41,603 nucleotides of DNA, taken from Cellulomonas uda (lineage in GTDB: Bacteria; Actinomycetota; Actinomycetes; Actinomycetales; Cellulomonadaceae). The notes under the pieces are model-generated. The model was given only the letters and a program-made list of their open reading frames with translations. It made no database searches and was not told the DNA's origin. Made by a program: the position numbers and the translations under genes. The stretch spans positions 1-41,603 of the forward strand of contig NZ_BJLP01000036.1 in NCBI RefSeq assembly GCF_006538705.1, given 5' to 3'. Below, piece by piece: positions 15,587 through 23,448 of this stretch. Within the stretch, counting starts at the first letter, position 1, and every line of letters starts with the position of its first letter.

Positions 15587-16831
15587 TCAGGCGCGGCGCA
15601 GGGCGTCGCGGATCTTCATGCGGCTCCCGGAGTGCAGGATCGCACCCGAGTAGATGCGGCCCGCGAGCCACACGAGCACGGGCACGAGCGCGATCGACAG
15701 CCCGAGCGCGAGCAGCGCCTCCCAGGTCTCCGCGGCGCCGAGCGCGATCCGGATCGGCATGAGCATCGGTGAGCAGAACGGCACGAAGGACAGCCAGGTG
15801 GCGAGCGAGTTGGTCGGGTCCCACGGCAGGATCGAGATGCCGAGGACGTAGGGGACGATCATCAGCGTCGTGACGGGGCCGATGACCGAGCCGACGTCCT
15901 CCTGACGCGAGACGAGCGCGCCGAGCGCGCCGAGCACGAGCGCGTACATCGCGAACCCGACCACGAACCACACGAGCGCCCACACCGCGGTCGTGCCGAT
16001 GTCGAGCGACGAGGCGTCGAGCAGCCCGAGTGCGGTGGCGGTGCCGGCTCCGGCGGCGACGACGAGCGCGACCTGCAGCAGCCCGACGACACCGATGCCG
16101 AGCACCTTGCCCGCCATGAGCTGGGCGGGCCGCACGGTCGCGAGCAGGAGCTCGACGACCCGGCTGGACTTCTCCTCGACGACGCCCTGCGCGACGAGCT
16201 GGCCGGCCGTCATGAGCGAGATGAACAGCAGGATGCCCGCGATGTAGCCCGCGACGATCTGACCGCCGTCGCGCACCGGCTCCGGGTCCAGGGCGGTGAC
16301 CTGCGGCTGGGCGTCGGCGATCTGCCCCGCGACCTCGGCGGGCTCGCCGCCCAGGTCGGTGACGGCCGACGCGAGGGCGAGCTGCTGCGCGAACGCCGCG
16401 AGCACGGGCTCGAGCACCTGGCCGACCGCGTCGTCGACGGTGACGTCGAGCGTCGGGTCCACCGCGGTCACCACGAGCTCGAGCGAGCCGTCCTGCAGCC
16501 GCTCGTCGACGGTCGCGTCGTCGACCTCGTGGGTCTCGACCGTGACCCCCATGCCCTTCGCGGTGGCCTCGAACAGGCTCGCCGCCTGCGCGGCGGACGG
16601 CGTGAAGCCCACGTCGGTGGCGTCGGGCTCCTGGCCGCCCACGACGTCGAGCAGGATCCCTCCGAGGACGACCGCGGCGACGAACAGCGCGGTCGTCCAG
16701 ATGAACGCGCGCGTGCGCACCCGCGTCGTGATCTCCCGAGCCGCGACGAGGCGGATCGCCGCGCTCGTCCCGAGCTCCCCGGTCGCGGCGACCTGGCGCG
16801 TGCTGGCTCCCTGCCGTGCGTCGGCGCTCAC
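15587..16831 (-). CDS. ABC-2 type exporter permease (NatB-like)
   Basis: This membrane subunit of a NatAB-type exporter is 414 residues long. After about 25 cytoplasmic residues (VAAREITTRVRTRAF precedes helix 1) comes a first membrane helix and then a large extracytoplasmic domain of roughly 150 residues. Five more helices follow, with the conserved EEKSSRVVELLLATVRP cytoplasmic turn and the LPWDPTNSLATWLSFVPFCSP motif typical of NatB/YhaP permeases. GTG 16831 overlaps the stop of the ATPase gene by 4 bp (GTGA), so the two are translationally coupled. The exported substrate is unknown; sodium and toxic compounds are known for relatives. Confidence 0.88.
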   Translation of the reverse strand: MSADARQGASTRQVAATGELGTSAAIRLVAAREITTRVRTRAFIWTTALFVAAVVLGGILLDVVGGQEPDATDVGFTPSAAQAASLFEATAKGMGVTVETHEVDDATVDERLQDGSLELVVTAVDPTLDVTVDDAVGQVLEPVLAAFAQQLALASAVTDLGGEPAEVAGQIADAQPQVTALDPEPVRDGGQIVAGYIAGILLFISLMTAGQLVAQGVVEEKSSRVVELLLATVRPAQLMAGKVLGIGVVGLLQVALVVAAGAGTATALGLLDASSLDIGTTAVWALVWFVVGFAMYALVLGALGALVSRQEDVGSVIGPVTTLMIVPYVLGISILPWDPTNSLATWLSFVPFCSPMLMPIRIALGAAETWEALLALGLSIALVPVLVWLAGRIYSGAILHSGSRMKIRDALRRA

Positions 16832-17997
16832 GCCGTCACCTCCGTGCTCGTCGAACCGGCCGAACCGGTGGTCGAACCGGTGGTCGAACCGGTCGGCAGT
16901 ACGGTCGGGGTCGACCCGTCGGGACCGGGCGGGTCGTCGCTGGTCACCACGTGCCGGTACAGCTCGACGAGCGACGGGCGCACGCGGGCGAACTCGCGCA
17001 CCGGGCCGGCGCCCAGGGCCGCGGCGAGGAGCTGCTGGTCGACGTCCTGCAGCTGCGGCTCCGCGACCTCGACGACGCTGCGCGTCCCTGCGGCCTCGAC
17101 GCTGCGCGTCCCTGCGGCCTCGACGCTGCGCGTCCCTGCGGCCCCGACGCCGCGCGTCCCTGCGGCCTCGACGCTGCGCGTCCCTGCGGTCGCGTCGCGC
17201 CCCGCGGCCGGGCTCGTCGGGCTCCCGGCTCCGGGCGCGAGGTCGGTCTCCTGCGTGGAGACGAGCCGCGCTGCGGGGACCTGAGCGAGCCACAGCCGCG
17301 GTGCCGGCCCGTCGACGAGCCAACGCCGCTCAGGCGTCGAGCGGAGCTCGTCGATCCCGCCGACCGCGACCATCGAGCCCGACCGGACGATGCCGACGCG
17401 GTCGCACAGCCGCTCGACGAGCTCGAGCTGGTGCGACGAGAACATGACGGGCACACCCGCTGCCGCCTGGTCGTGGAGCACCTGGCTCATGACGTCGACC
17501 GCGACCGGGTCGAGCCCCGAGAACGGCTCGTCGAGCACCAGGATGTCGGGGCCGTGGACGAGTGCCGCCGCGAGCTGCACGCGCTGCTGGTTGCCGAGCG
17601 ACAGCTTGAGCACCTCGTCCCCGCGCCGCGAGTCGATCCCGAGCACGTGCGTCCAGTGCTCCATGGCGCTCACGGCGTCCGACTTGGACATGCCGTGCAG
17701 CCGCGCGAGGTACACCAGGTGCTCGCCGACCCGCATCTTGGGGTAGAGCCCCCGCTCCTCGGGCATGTACCCGATGCGCCGGCGCACGGTGAGGTCCAGC
17801 GGTCGACCGTCCCAGCGCACCTCGCCCGAGTCGGCTGCGAGAACGCCCAAGATGATGCGCATCGCCGTGGACTTGCCCGCACCGTTCGACCCGACGAACC
17901 CGAAGATCTCGCCGGCGCGCACCGAGAAGGACATGTCGCGCAGTGCTTGTACGGGCCCGTACGCCTTGGACAGGGAGTCGATGGTCAGCTCGGCCAT
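16828..17997 (-). CDS. ABC transporter ATPase (NatA-like) with repeat-expanded C-terminus
   Basis: This ATP-binding subunit of 389 residues partners the NatB-like permease. It has Walker A GSNGAGKST (36-44), the signature LSLGNQQRVQLA (a variant of LSGGQ), Walker B ILVLDEPFSGLDP and the H-loop FSSHQLE. The C-terminal DUF4162-like domain starts at RRWLVDGPAPRLW but is interrupted by a low-complexity insertion of about 50 residues. The insertion includes five copies of an octapeptide like AAGTRSVE. A Thr/Gly/Ser-rich tail coded by 12-bp repeats ends the protein. ATG 17997 is preferred over GTG 18003, two codons upstream; no strong ribosome binding site is seen. A near-perfect palindrome lies just upstream. 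Confidence 0.88.
   Translation of the reverse strand: MAELTIDSLSKAYGPVQALRDMSFSVRAGEIFGFVGSNGAGKSTAMRIILGVLAADSGEVRWDGRPLDLTVRRRIGYMPEERGLYPKMRVGEHLVYLARLHGMSKSDAVSAMEHWTHVLGIDSRRGDEVLKLSLGNQQRVQLAAALVHGPDILVLDEPFSGLDPVAVDVMSQVLHDQAAAGVPVMFSSHQLELVERLCDRVGIVRSGSMVAVGGIDELRSTPERRWLVDGPAPRLWLAQVPAARLVSTQETDLAPGAGSPTSPAAGRDATAGTRSVEAAGTRGVGAAGTRSVEAAGTRSVEAAGTRSVVEVAEPQLQDVDQQLLAAALGAGPVREFARVRPSLVELYRHVVTSDDPPGPDGSTPTVLPTGSTTGSTTGSAGSTSTEVTA
17075..17194 (-). repeat. 24-bp tandem repeat (5 copies) inside the ABC ATPase gene
   Basis: Five 24-bp units, in frame, each code an octapeptide close to AAGTRSVE on the minus strand. Units differ by at most a few bases, so the expansion is recent. It lies within the C-terminal DUF4162-like domain. 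Confidence 0.88.
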
Positions 17998-18010
17998 GAC
18001 CACGATCCCA

Positions 18011-18030
18011 TCAGACGGATCGCCATCTGA
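18011..18030. promoter_or_regulatory. palindromic operator candidate upstream of the ABC exporter
   Basis: TCAGACGG-N4-CCATCTGA: the 8-bp arms match at 7 of 8 positions. It ends 8 to 14 bp before the candidate starts of the ATPase gene, where a promoter or leader should be. This is typical of a TetR, GntR or PadR type site. No regulator gene lies next to it, and no protein can be named. Confidence 0.4.
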
Positions 18031-18175
18031 CCAGCACGATCACGGCGGCGCGCCCAGGTCGCGAGGGGTACGACCCGCTGTGCGTGAGCCAGGGCGCGCG
18101 TCGCTGGCCGGTCGCGCTGGTCGTCACCTGGTTCCTCCCACCGGCCCGCCGTGCCGCTCCCGTCTCCCCGCGCGC

Positions 18176-18736
18176 TCAACCCTGACCTCCCGCCTCGCGT
18201 TCGCGTGCCAACGCGTCGAGGGCGAGCACGGTGTTCCAGTTGCGGGCGGTCCCGCCCCGGCCCGCGGCCTTCTCGAGGACGGGCAGCGTGAGCCGCGACC
18301 GACCGATCCCGTCGGGGTAGTAGGCGTAGAGCTCGGTGCGCGCCCAGACCAGCCGCTCGTTCCCGTACCGCGCCGGGTCGAACGCGCCGGCGGTCTCGGC
18401 GACCGGGCCGTCCCACGCGACCACGACGAGGTGCGACGGGTCGTCGCGGGCCTCGTCGGAGAACGGGCACGCCTCGACGACCGCGTGCCACGCGCTCGCC
18501 GTCCGGGCGACGACCGGGACGTCGAACCCCGCCTCGGCGGTGAGCGCGGCACCGAGGGCGTCCGCGGTAGCGGGCGCGCCGTGCGGCGCGACGACGACCA
18601 CGTTCCCGGAGTTCACGTACGTCTTCACGTCGGTGTACCCGAGCCCTTCCGCGGCCGCGCGCAGCTGTGCGGACGTGAGCTTGCGTCCACCCACGTTGAC
18701 CGCGCGCAGCAGGCCGATGACCACCGTCCTGGTCAC
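18176..18736 (-). CDS. DUF1697 family protein
   Basis: This soluble protein of 186 residues belongs to DUF1697, a widespread family of unknown function. Family features are the start VVIGLLRAVNVGGRKLTSAQL, here broken as VIGLLRAVNVGG and KLTSAQLRAAAEGLG, then YVNSGNVVV, and the late motif TARNWNTVLAL. GTG 18736 begins right at the conserved N-terminus and has GAGGTGG about 8 nt upstream, so it is preferred over ATG 18787, which would add 17 unconserved residues and overlap the upstream gene. The ribosome binding site lies in a 20-bp tandem duplication. Confidence 0.85.
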   Translation of the reverse strand: MTRTVVIGLLRAVNVGGRKLTSAQLRAAAEGLGYTDVKTYVNSGNVVVVAPHGAPATADALGAALTAEAGFDVPVVARTASAWHAVVEACPFSDEARDDPSHLVVVAWDGPVAETAGAFDPARYGNERLVWARTELYAYYPDGIGRSRLTLPVLEKAAGRGGTARNWNTVLALDALAREREAGGQG

Positions 18737-18770
18737 GGAGTCCACCTCTCTGTCACGGGGTCCACCTCTC
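18732..18770. repeat. 20-bp tandem duplication spanning the DUF1697 start
   Basis: Two 19-nt copies (18732-18750 and 18752-18770) differ at one base and repeat with a period of 20. Each copy holds a GAGGTGG-like ribosome binding site and a GTG on the minus strand, but only the GTG at 18736 is in the DUF1697 frame. The other lies at 18756. Confidence 0.7.
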
Positions 18771-18776
18771 TCTCGC

Positions 18777-20375
18777 TCATGGACCACACCGCGGGTCGGG
18801 GTCGGGCCCGTTCACCACGCGCCCGGACCGGCCGAGGAACTCGTACCGCGCGGGCACGTCGATCCCGGACGTCGGCCCGGTGTCCTGGTCGTCAGCATCC
18901 CGTCCCGGGCGGGGCGGGTCCAGCGGCGACAGGCGGCGCACGTCGAGGTCGAGCCGGTGCACCTCGTGGTGGTGGAACCCGCACAGCAGCACGGAGTTCT
19001 CCAGGTCCGAGGGGCCGCCGTCGCGGTGCCACCACCGGATGTGGTGGACCTGGCTGTACCGCGCGGGCGTCGAGCACCCGTTCCAGGCGCAGAGCCTGTC
19101 CCGGGCGACCACCGCGAGGCGTTGGGCTGGCGTGAACATGCGTCGACTCCTTCCGACGTCGAGGGGAAGACCAGATGCGCTCATGACCACGCGCGCCATC
19201 GCGCAGTCGCACAGCGCCGCCGCGAGCTCGGTACGCGTCAGCACGACCCCGTCGTCGCTGACCGCTGGCCGCACCCGCGGCACCGCCCGCGACGTGACCT
19301 GCGACGAGACCTGCGACGAGACCTCGGACGAGCCCGGTGGTGGTGCACCTCGCGGTGCTGCATCTCCCGGTGGCGCACCTCGCGCCGCCGGGAGCCCGTC
19401 ACCGACCGAGCGGCTCGACCTGGCCCGCTCGCGGACCTCGAGCCAGGTCTCGGCGGGCACGAGCAGGCTCACGTGCGCGGCAGGCGCCCGCGCCGCGCCG
19501 TCGGGCAGCTGACCGTCGTCGGCCTGCAGTGCGACGTCCGGCGGACCGGCCGGGGCCGATGCCCCCGGGGCGCTCGGAGGGTGCGTGCGCTGCCCACCCG
19601 TCAGTGCGTGGTGCGCGAGGGCCGTCAGCGCGTCGGCGCGCGCCTGCTCGCCCGTGCGGTCGTCGTCGGCGCGGTGCCCCGTGGCGTCCAGGGCGCGGGC
19701 GAGAGCGTGACCGGACAGCGGGTCGAGCCGACCACGCAGGTAGGTCCCGTCCGCGCCGTGCGTGAGCGTGAGGAACCGGGCCCGGCGCGCGGCCTCGCGG
19801 GCGTCGCTGACCACGTCCGGCTCGTGCTGGGCGACGAGCGCCCCGACCGACCGCGCGAACTCGCGTGCGTCGGTCTGGCGCGCGAGCTCGACGAGCTCGC
19901 GCTGCGTCTCGGGCCGCGCGAGGACGTCGACCGCGCGCGGGCCCGCCGTCGTGAGCGTGCGGCCGAGGACGTCGAGGTGGCCGACGGGCACGACGTGCTC
20001 CGCCACGGCCCGTCCGACGTGGGGGAGCGCAGCCATGGCGTGCGCCGCACCCAGCTCGCGCGCGACCGCCGCCCGGCTGGCCCCGGACAGCCGCGCCCGG
20101 GTGTCGACGAACCCGCGCTCGTTCGCCACCTCGGCGGCCGCGGCGTGCTGCGCGACGAGCAGCGGCGCGCGCACCGCCGTGACGAGGGCGGCGAGCCCGT
20201 CGAGCACACGGATCGCCCGCGCGCGCGTCGCGGCGTCCCACGCCCCGGGCTCGCTGGACCCCGCCAGCGACCGCAGCGAACCGTGCGCGCGCTCCAGTAG
20301 CGCCAGAGCGCTCTGGCGCCCGGGCGCCCCCGGCGCCCGCGCGGCGCCTCCGGTCACCACATCCGCCTCGAACAT
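18777..20375 (-). CDS. DUF222 / HNH endonuclease (13E12 family), SOS box at its start
   Basis: This protein of 532 residues has an N-terminal DUF222 helical domain (ELVELARQTDAREFARSVGA, then FLTLTHGADGTYLRGRLDP), a variable Pro/Ser-rich middle, and a C-terminal HNH nuclease. The HNH domain has two Cys in LCAWNGCSTP, then VHHIRWWHRDGGPSDLENS and LLCGFHHHEVH. This is the 13E12-repeat family, very common in Actinobacteria, thought to be a DNA-acting nuclease. ATG 20375 is chosen over an upstream ATG because it sits 7 nt after a TAGAAT -10 box and begins the family's usual N-terminus. A LexA box covers the start codon. Confidence 0.9.
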   Translation of the reverse strand: MFEADVVTGGAARAPGAPGRQSALALLERAHGSLRSLAGSSEPGAWDAATRARAIRVLDGLAALVTAVRAPLLVAQHAAAAEVANERGFVDTRARLSGASRAAVARELGAAHAMAALPHVGRAVAEHVVPVGHLDVLGRTLTTAGPRAVDVLARPETQRELVELARQTDAREFARSVGALVAQHEPDVVSDAREAARRARFLTLTHGADGTYLRGRLDPLSGHALARALDATGHRADDDRTGEQARADALTALAHHALTGGQRTHPPSAPGASAPAGPPDVALQADDGQLPDGAARAPAAHVSLLVPAETWLEVRERARSSRSVGDGLPAARGAPPGDAAPRGAPPPGSSEVSSQVSSQVTSRAVPRVRPAVSDDGVVLTRTELAAALCDCAMARVVMSASGLPLDVGRSRRMFTPAQRLAVVARDRLCAWNGCSTPARYSQVHHIRWWHRDGGPSDLENSVLLCGFHHHEVHRLDLDVRRLSPLDPPRPGRDADDQDTGPTSGIDVPARYEFLGRSGRVVNGPDPDPRCGP

Positions 20376-20382
20376 GTGTTCG
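20369..20382. promoter_or_regulatory. LexA (SOS) box overlapping the DUF222-HNH start codon
   Basis: CGAACATGTGTTCG fits the Gram-positive/actinobacterial SOS box CGAACRNRYGTTYG at every position. It covers the ATG at 20375 and abuts the -10 box TAGAAT (20383-20388, minus strand). Bound LexA would block the promoter. The LexA role is known for several 13E12 genes in mycobacteria and is inferred here. Confidence 0.8.
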
Positions 20383-20388
20383 ATTCTA
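20383..20388 (-). promoter_or_regulatory. -10 box TAGAAT for leaderless DUF222-HNH gene
   Basis: TAGAAT on the minus strand lies 7 nt before ATG 20375, directly beside the SOS box. The rest of the gap up to cas3 (20389-20549) holds no gene; a TAGCCT at about 20518-20523 on the plus strand could be the cas3 -10 box. Confidence 0.5.
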
Positions 20389-20549
20389 CGCGATCCGGAC
20401 ACGGCTGCGCCAGTGTCTGAGAAGGGGTGATCGGACGTCATCGGGCGGCCCGGCGGAGCCCTCGTCGTGCAGTGGGTGAACCTGCTCCACCACGGCGTGT
20501 CGCTTCCGGGTCCTCCCTAGCCTTCGAGGCGAAGGGGGCGTCGACACGG

Positions 20550-23378
20550 ATGACCGAACGGCTCGAGCACGGGGTGTCCGGTGCCGTGCGCGCGGCTTGG
20601 GCGAAGTCGTGGCCGTTCGTTGGAGGGGTCGAGCAGTGGCTCCCGCTGGACCAGCACCTGGCTGATTCGACGGATGTCGCGGGGTTGCTGTGGGACGACT
20701 GGCTCGCGGACTCGGTGCGTAGCCTCGTGGCAAGTGCCGTGGGCGACGCATGTACTGCTCGTCGTCTCGTCAGATTCCTGGCGGGAGTGCATGACGTCGG
20801 CAAGGCGAGTCCCGCCTTTGCCGTGCAGGTCCCGCGACTCGCTGATCGCATGGTGCGAAGCGGACTGCGGTTCGGTGCGAGCGTGACCAACGACAGGACC
20901 GCACTGCGTCACGAAGTCGCGAGCGCTGCTGTGATCGAGCGTCGGCTGGCGCAGTGCACCTCGTTGTCGTCGTCGATGAGAGAGCAGCTGTCCGTCGTCG
21001 CGGCCGGGCACCACGGCGCTTACCCACCTCGATCGGCGGTGGCGGTCTCGCGACTAGACCTGCTGGGCGAGGGGCTGTGGGTCGACGTGCAGCACCTGCT
21101 CGTCGACCGCGCCCTCCGGCGCTCCGAGCTGCGATGGTCCGAGCTCGACGGCCGCGTGCTGCCCGTGGCGGTTCAGGCCGCGCTGACCGCGATCGTCATC
21201 ATGGCGGACTGGATAGCCTCCGATGAGTTCTGCTTCCCGCTCCTTCCCGTGGATGTGCTACCCGAGCTCGACGAACCGCGCGTGTCCGAGTCGGGGCGTG
21301 CGGTGGAAGGCTGGCGGCGTGCGGGACTGCCCCGGCGTTGGACAGCCCCCTCGTCGGACGTCTCGATCGAGAACCTGTTCGCGCGTCGCTTCCCGAACCT
21401 GGGAACACCGCCCCGGTCGGTCCAGCGGGCGGTGGTCCGCGCCGCGTCGGACATGGCTGTCCCGGGTCTCCTCATGGTGGAGGCGCCGATGGGATCCGGG
21501 AAGACCGAGGCGGCGCTGCTAGCCGCCGAGCTGCTCGCAGCCAGGAGCGGGGCCTCGGGGATCTTCGTCGCGCTTCCTACCCAGGCGACGAGCTCGGCGA
21601 TGTTCAGCCGTGTGCACGACTATCTGCAGCACGTTCCGTCAGGTACGGAGCCTCGGCACACCCTCGCTCTCGTCCACGGCAAGGCTGCGCTCAACGAAGA
21701 GGCGTCCGGCTTGCCGTCGATCCGTGCGCGCACGGTTCTGGACGAGGAGCCGCGTGAGCATCGGGGCCGGCTCCGACCACTCGTGCCCGTGGCCGAAGCT
21801 TGGGCGCGGGGGCGCAAGAGGGCCGCGCTCGCCCAGTTCGTCGTCGGGACGATCGACCAGGTTCTCTTCTCGGCCCTGCTCGCCCGCCACGTCGTCATCC
21901 GCCAGCTCTCGCTCATCGGCAACGTCGTCGTCATCGACGAGGTGCACGCCGCGGACACCTACATGGCGGTCTACCTCGATCGGGCACTCGCGTGGCTCGC
22001 GTCCTGCGGGACTCCCGTCGTGATGCTCTCCGCCACGCTCCCTGCGGAGCGTCGTCGAGCGTTGTACGACGCGTACGAGAGCGGGCGGGCCGGGTCCCTG
22101 GGAGTGGGGGCTGTCGCGGACAGCGAGTGTCTCGGGGGTGACATCGGGTACCCCGCGCTGGTCGCTACGGGGGTCGCGGGGCCGGTGGTCGCCGTCGAGG
22201 AGGCCGGTCTCTCGAGCGACGTGGCAGTGCGTCGGGTGGACGACGATCTCGGCTCGCTGGTTGCCGAGCTGCGCGGTGCGCTTCGCCACGGCGGGTGCGC
22301 CGCCGTCGTGCGCAACACGGTCGCCAGGGCGCAGGAGACGGCGGCCGCGCTCGAGGCGGAGTTCGGGAGCGAGGCGGTGTTGCTGGTCCACTCGCGGTTC
22401 CTCGACGTCGACCGGCGTGCGCACGACCGCCGCCTGTTGGCCGAGCTGGGACCACGAGGAGAGCGCCCAGCTCTGCGGATCGTCGTCGGGACGCAGGTCC
22501 TCGAGCAGTCGCTCGATATCGACTTTGATCTGATGGTCACCGATCTCGCCCCGGTTGACCTGATGTTCCAGCGCATCGGGCGGCTCCACCGGCATGCCGG
22601 CCGGCCGCGACCGGTCGGCGTCGCGCTGGCGCGGTGCCTCGTCACGGGTGCGGAATGGAAGGGACCGGTTCCTGTGCCGGTCACGGGCAGCGTTCGCGTG
22701 TACGGGGCGCTCCCGCTGCTCGCTGCGGCGCATGTGCTGGACGCGCAGCTTGACGGTGAGCCGCTGCGGCTCCCGGTCGACATCGCCCGCCTGGTGCAGG
22801 ACGCGTACCGGCCCGACCTGCCCCCACCGGCCGGCTGGGAGGCGGCCTGGGAGGAGGCTCGTCGTGCCAACCGGAAAGTGGCCGCAGCTCAGCGGAAGAA
22901 GGCGGCGACATACCTGCTCGACCCGCCCGAGGGCCGTAGTCTCTTCGGCGCGTTCCGCGGAGGAGTTGGGAACATCGACGAGGACTCTCCCGAGGGCCAG
23001 GCGTGCGTGCGCGACAGCGGCGACTCCGTCGAGGTCGTCGTCGTGGTGTGTGGTCGGGACGGGATCGATCGGCTCGTGCCGTGGTTGGCGGACGTCGCGC
23101 TGCCCTTGCGCCATGTGCCGCTTGCCGACGGTGTCGCGCGGCTCGTCGCGCAGTGCACGGTGCGCCTCCCGCCGGCGATGGTCCTGGACCCTGCGGTTGC
23201 CCGCCGGGTGATCGAGCACCTAGAGCGCGACAGGTTCGAGGGGTGGGACGCGACACCTCTGCTCCGCCGTCAGCTTGCTCTGGTTCTCGACGACGACCTC
23301 GCGGCTGATGTCGCCGGGTTCACGGTGACGTACGACCGTCGCCAGGGGCTCACGGCGCTGGCACAGGCGCCGCCGTGA
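20550..23378 (+). CDS. cas3: type I-E CRISPR nuclease/helicase Cas3
   Basis: This nuclease-helicase, 942 residues long, degrades DNA recognised by Cascade. The N-terminal HD nuclease has LDQHLADS, the His-Asp pair in GVHDVGKASPAF (His81-Asp82) and AAGHHGAYPP. The superfamily 2 helicase follows: Walker A in APMGSGKTEAA near 312, DEVH in VVIDEVHAADTY near 463, motif III MLSATLP, and the late motifs GTQVLEQSLDIDFDLM and FQRIGRLHRH. A C-terminal accessory domain ends it. ATG 20550 is chosen over an open frame that runs 41 codons further up, because AGGGGG lies before it and homology should start there. It stands 70 bp before the Cascade operon and is divergent from the HNH gene. Third codon positions look less GC-rich than in the flanks. 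Confidence 0.95.
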   Translation: MTERLEHGVSGAVRAAWAKSWPFVGGVEQWLPLDQHLADSTDVAGLLWDDWLADSVRSLVASAVGDACTARRLVRFLAGVHDVGKASPAFAVQVPRLADRMVRSGLRFGASVTNDRTALRHEVASAAVIERRLAQCTSLSSSMREQLSVVAAGHHGAYPPRSAVAVSRLDLLGEGLWVDVQHLLVDRALRRSELRWSELDGRVLPVAVQAALTAIVIMADWIASDEFCFPLLPVDVLPELDEPRVSESGRAVEGWRRAGLPRRWTAPSSDVSIENLFARRFPNLGTPPRSVQRAVVRAASDMAVPGLLMVEAPMGSGKTEAALLAAELLAARSGASGIFVALPTQATSSAMFSRVHDYLQHVPSGTEPRHTLALVHGKAALNEEASGLPSIRARTVLDEEPREHRGRLRPLVPVAEAWARGRKRAALAQFVVGTIDQVLFSALLARHVVIRQLSLIGNVVVIDEVHAADTYMAVYLDRALAWLASCGTPVVMLSATLPAERRRALYDAYESGRAGSLGVGAVADSECLGGDIGYPALVATGVAGPVVAVEEAGLSSDVAVRRVDDDLGSLVAELRGALRHGGCAAVVRNTVARAQETAAALEAEFGSEAVLLVHSRFLDVDRRAHDRRLLAELGPRGERPALRIVVGTQVLEQSLDIDFDLMVTDLAPVDLMFQRIGRLHRHAGRPRPVGVALARCLVTGAEWKGPVPVPVTGSVRVYGALPLLAAAHVLDAQLDGEPLRLPVDIARLVQDAYRPDLPPPAGWEAAWEEARRANRKVAAAQRKKAATYLLDPPEGRSLFGAFRGGVGNIDEDSPEGQACVRDSGDSVEVVVVVCGRDGIDRLVPWLADVALPLRHVPLADGVARLVAQCTVRLPPAMVLDPAVARRVIEHLERDRFEGWDATPLLRRQLALVLDDDLAADVAGFTVTYDRRQGLTALAQAPP

Positions 23379-23448
23379 GGCCGCCGGCGGACGGAGAGAG
23401 GCGGAGCCCGCACGCGCTCGGGCTCGGACGTGGACGAAGGAGGTGGCG

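Noticed and set aside
15587..17323. A longer start for the ABC permease, reading through the ATPase repeats
   Set aside because: The extra N-terminus is the off-frame reading of the 24-bp repeats; GTG 16831 gives the normal permease start with a 4-bp overlap.
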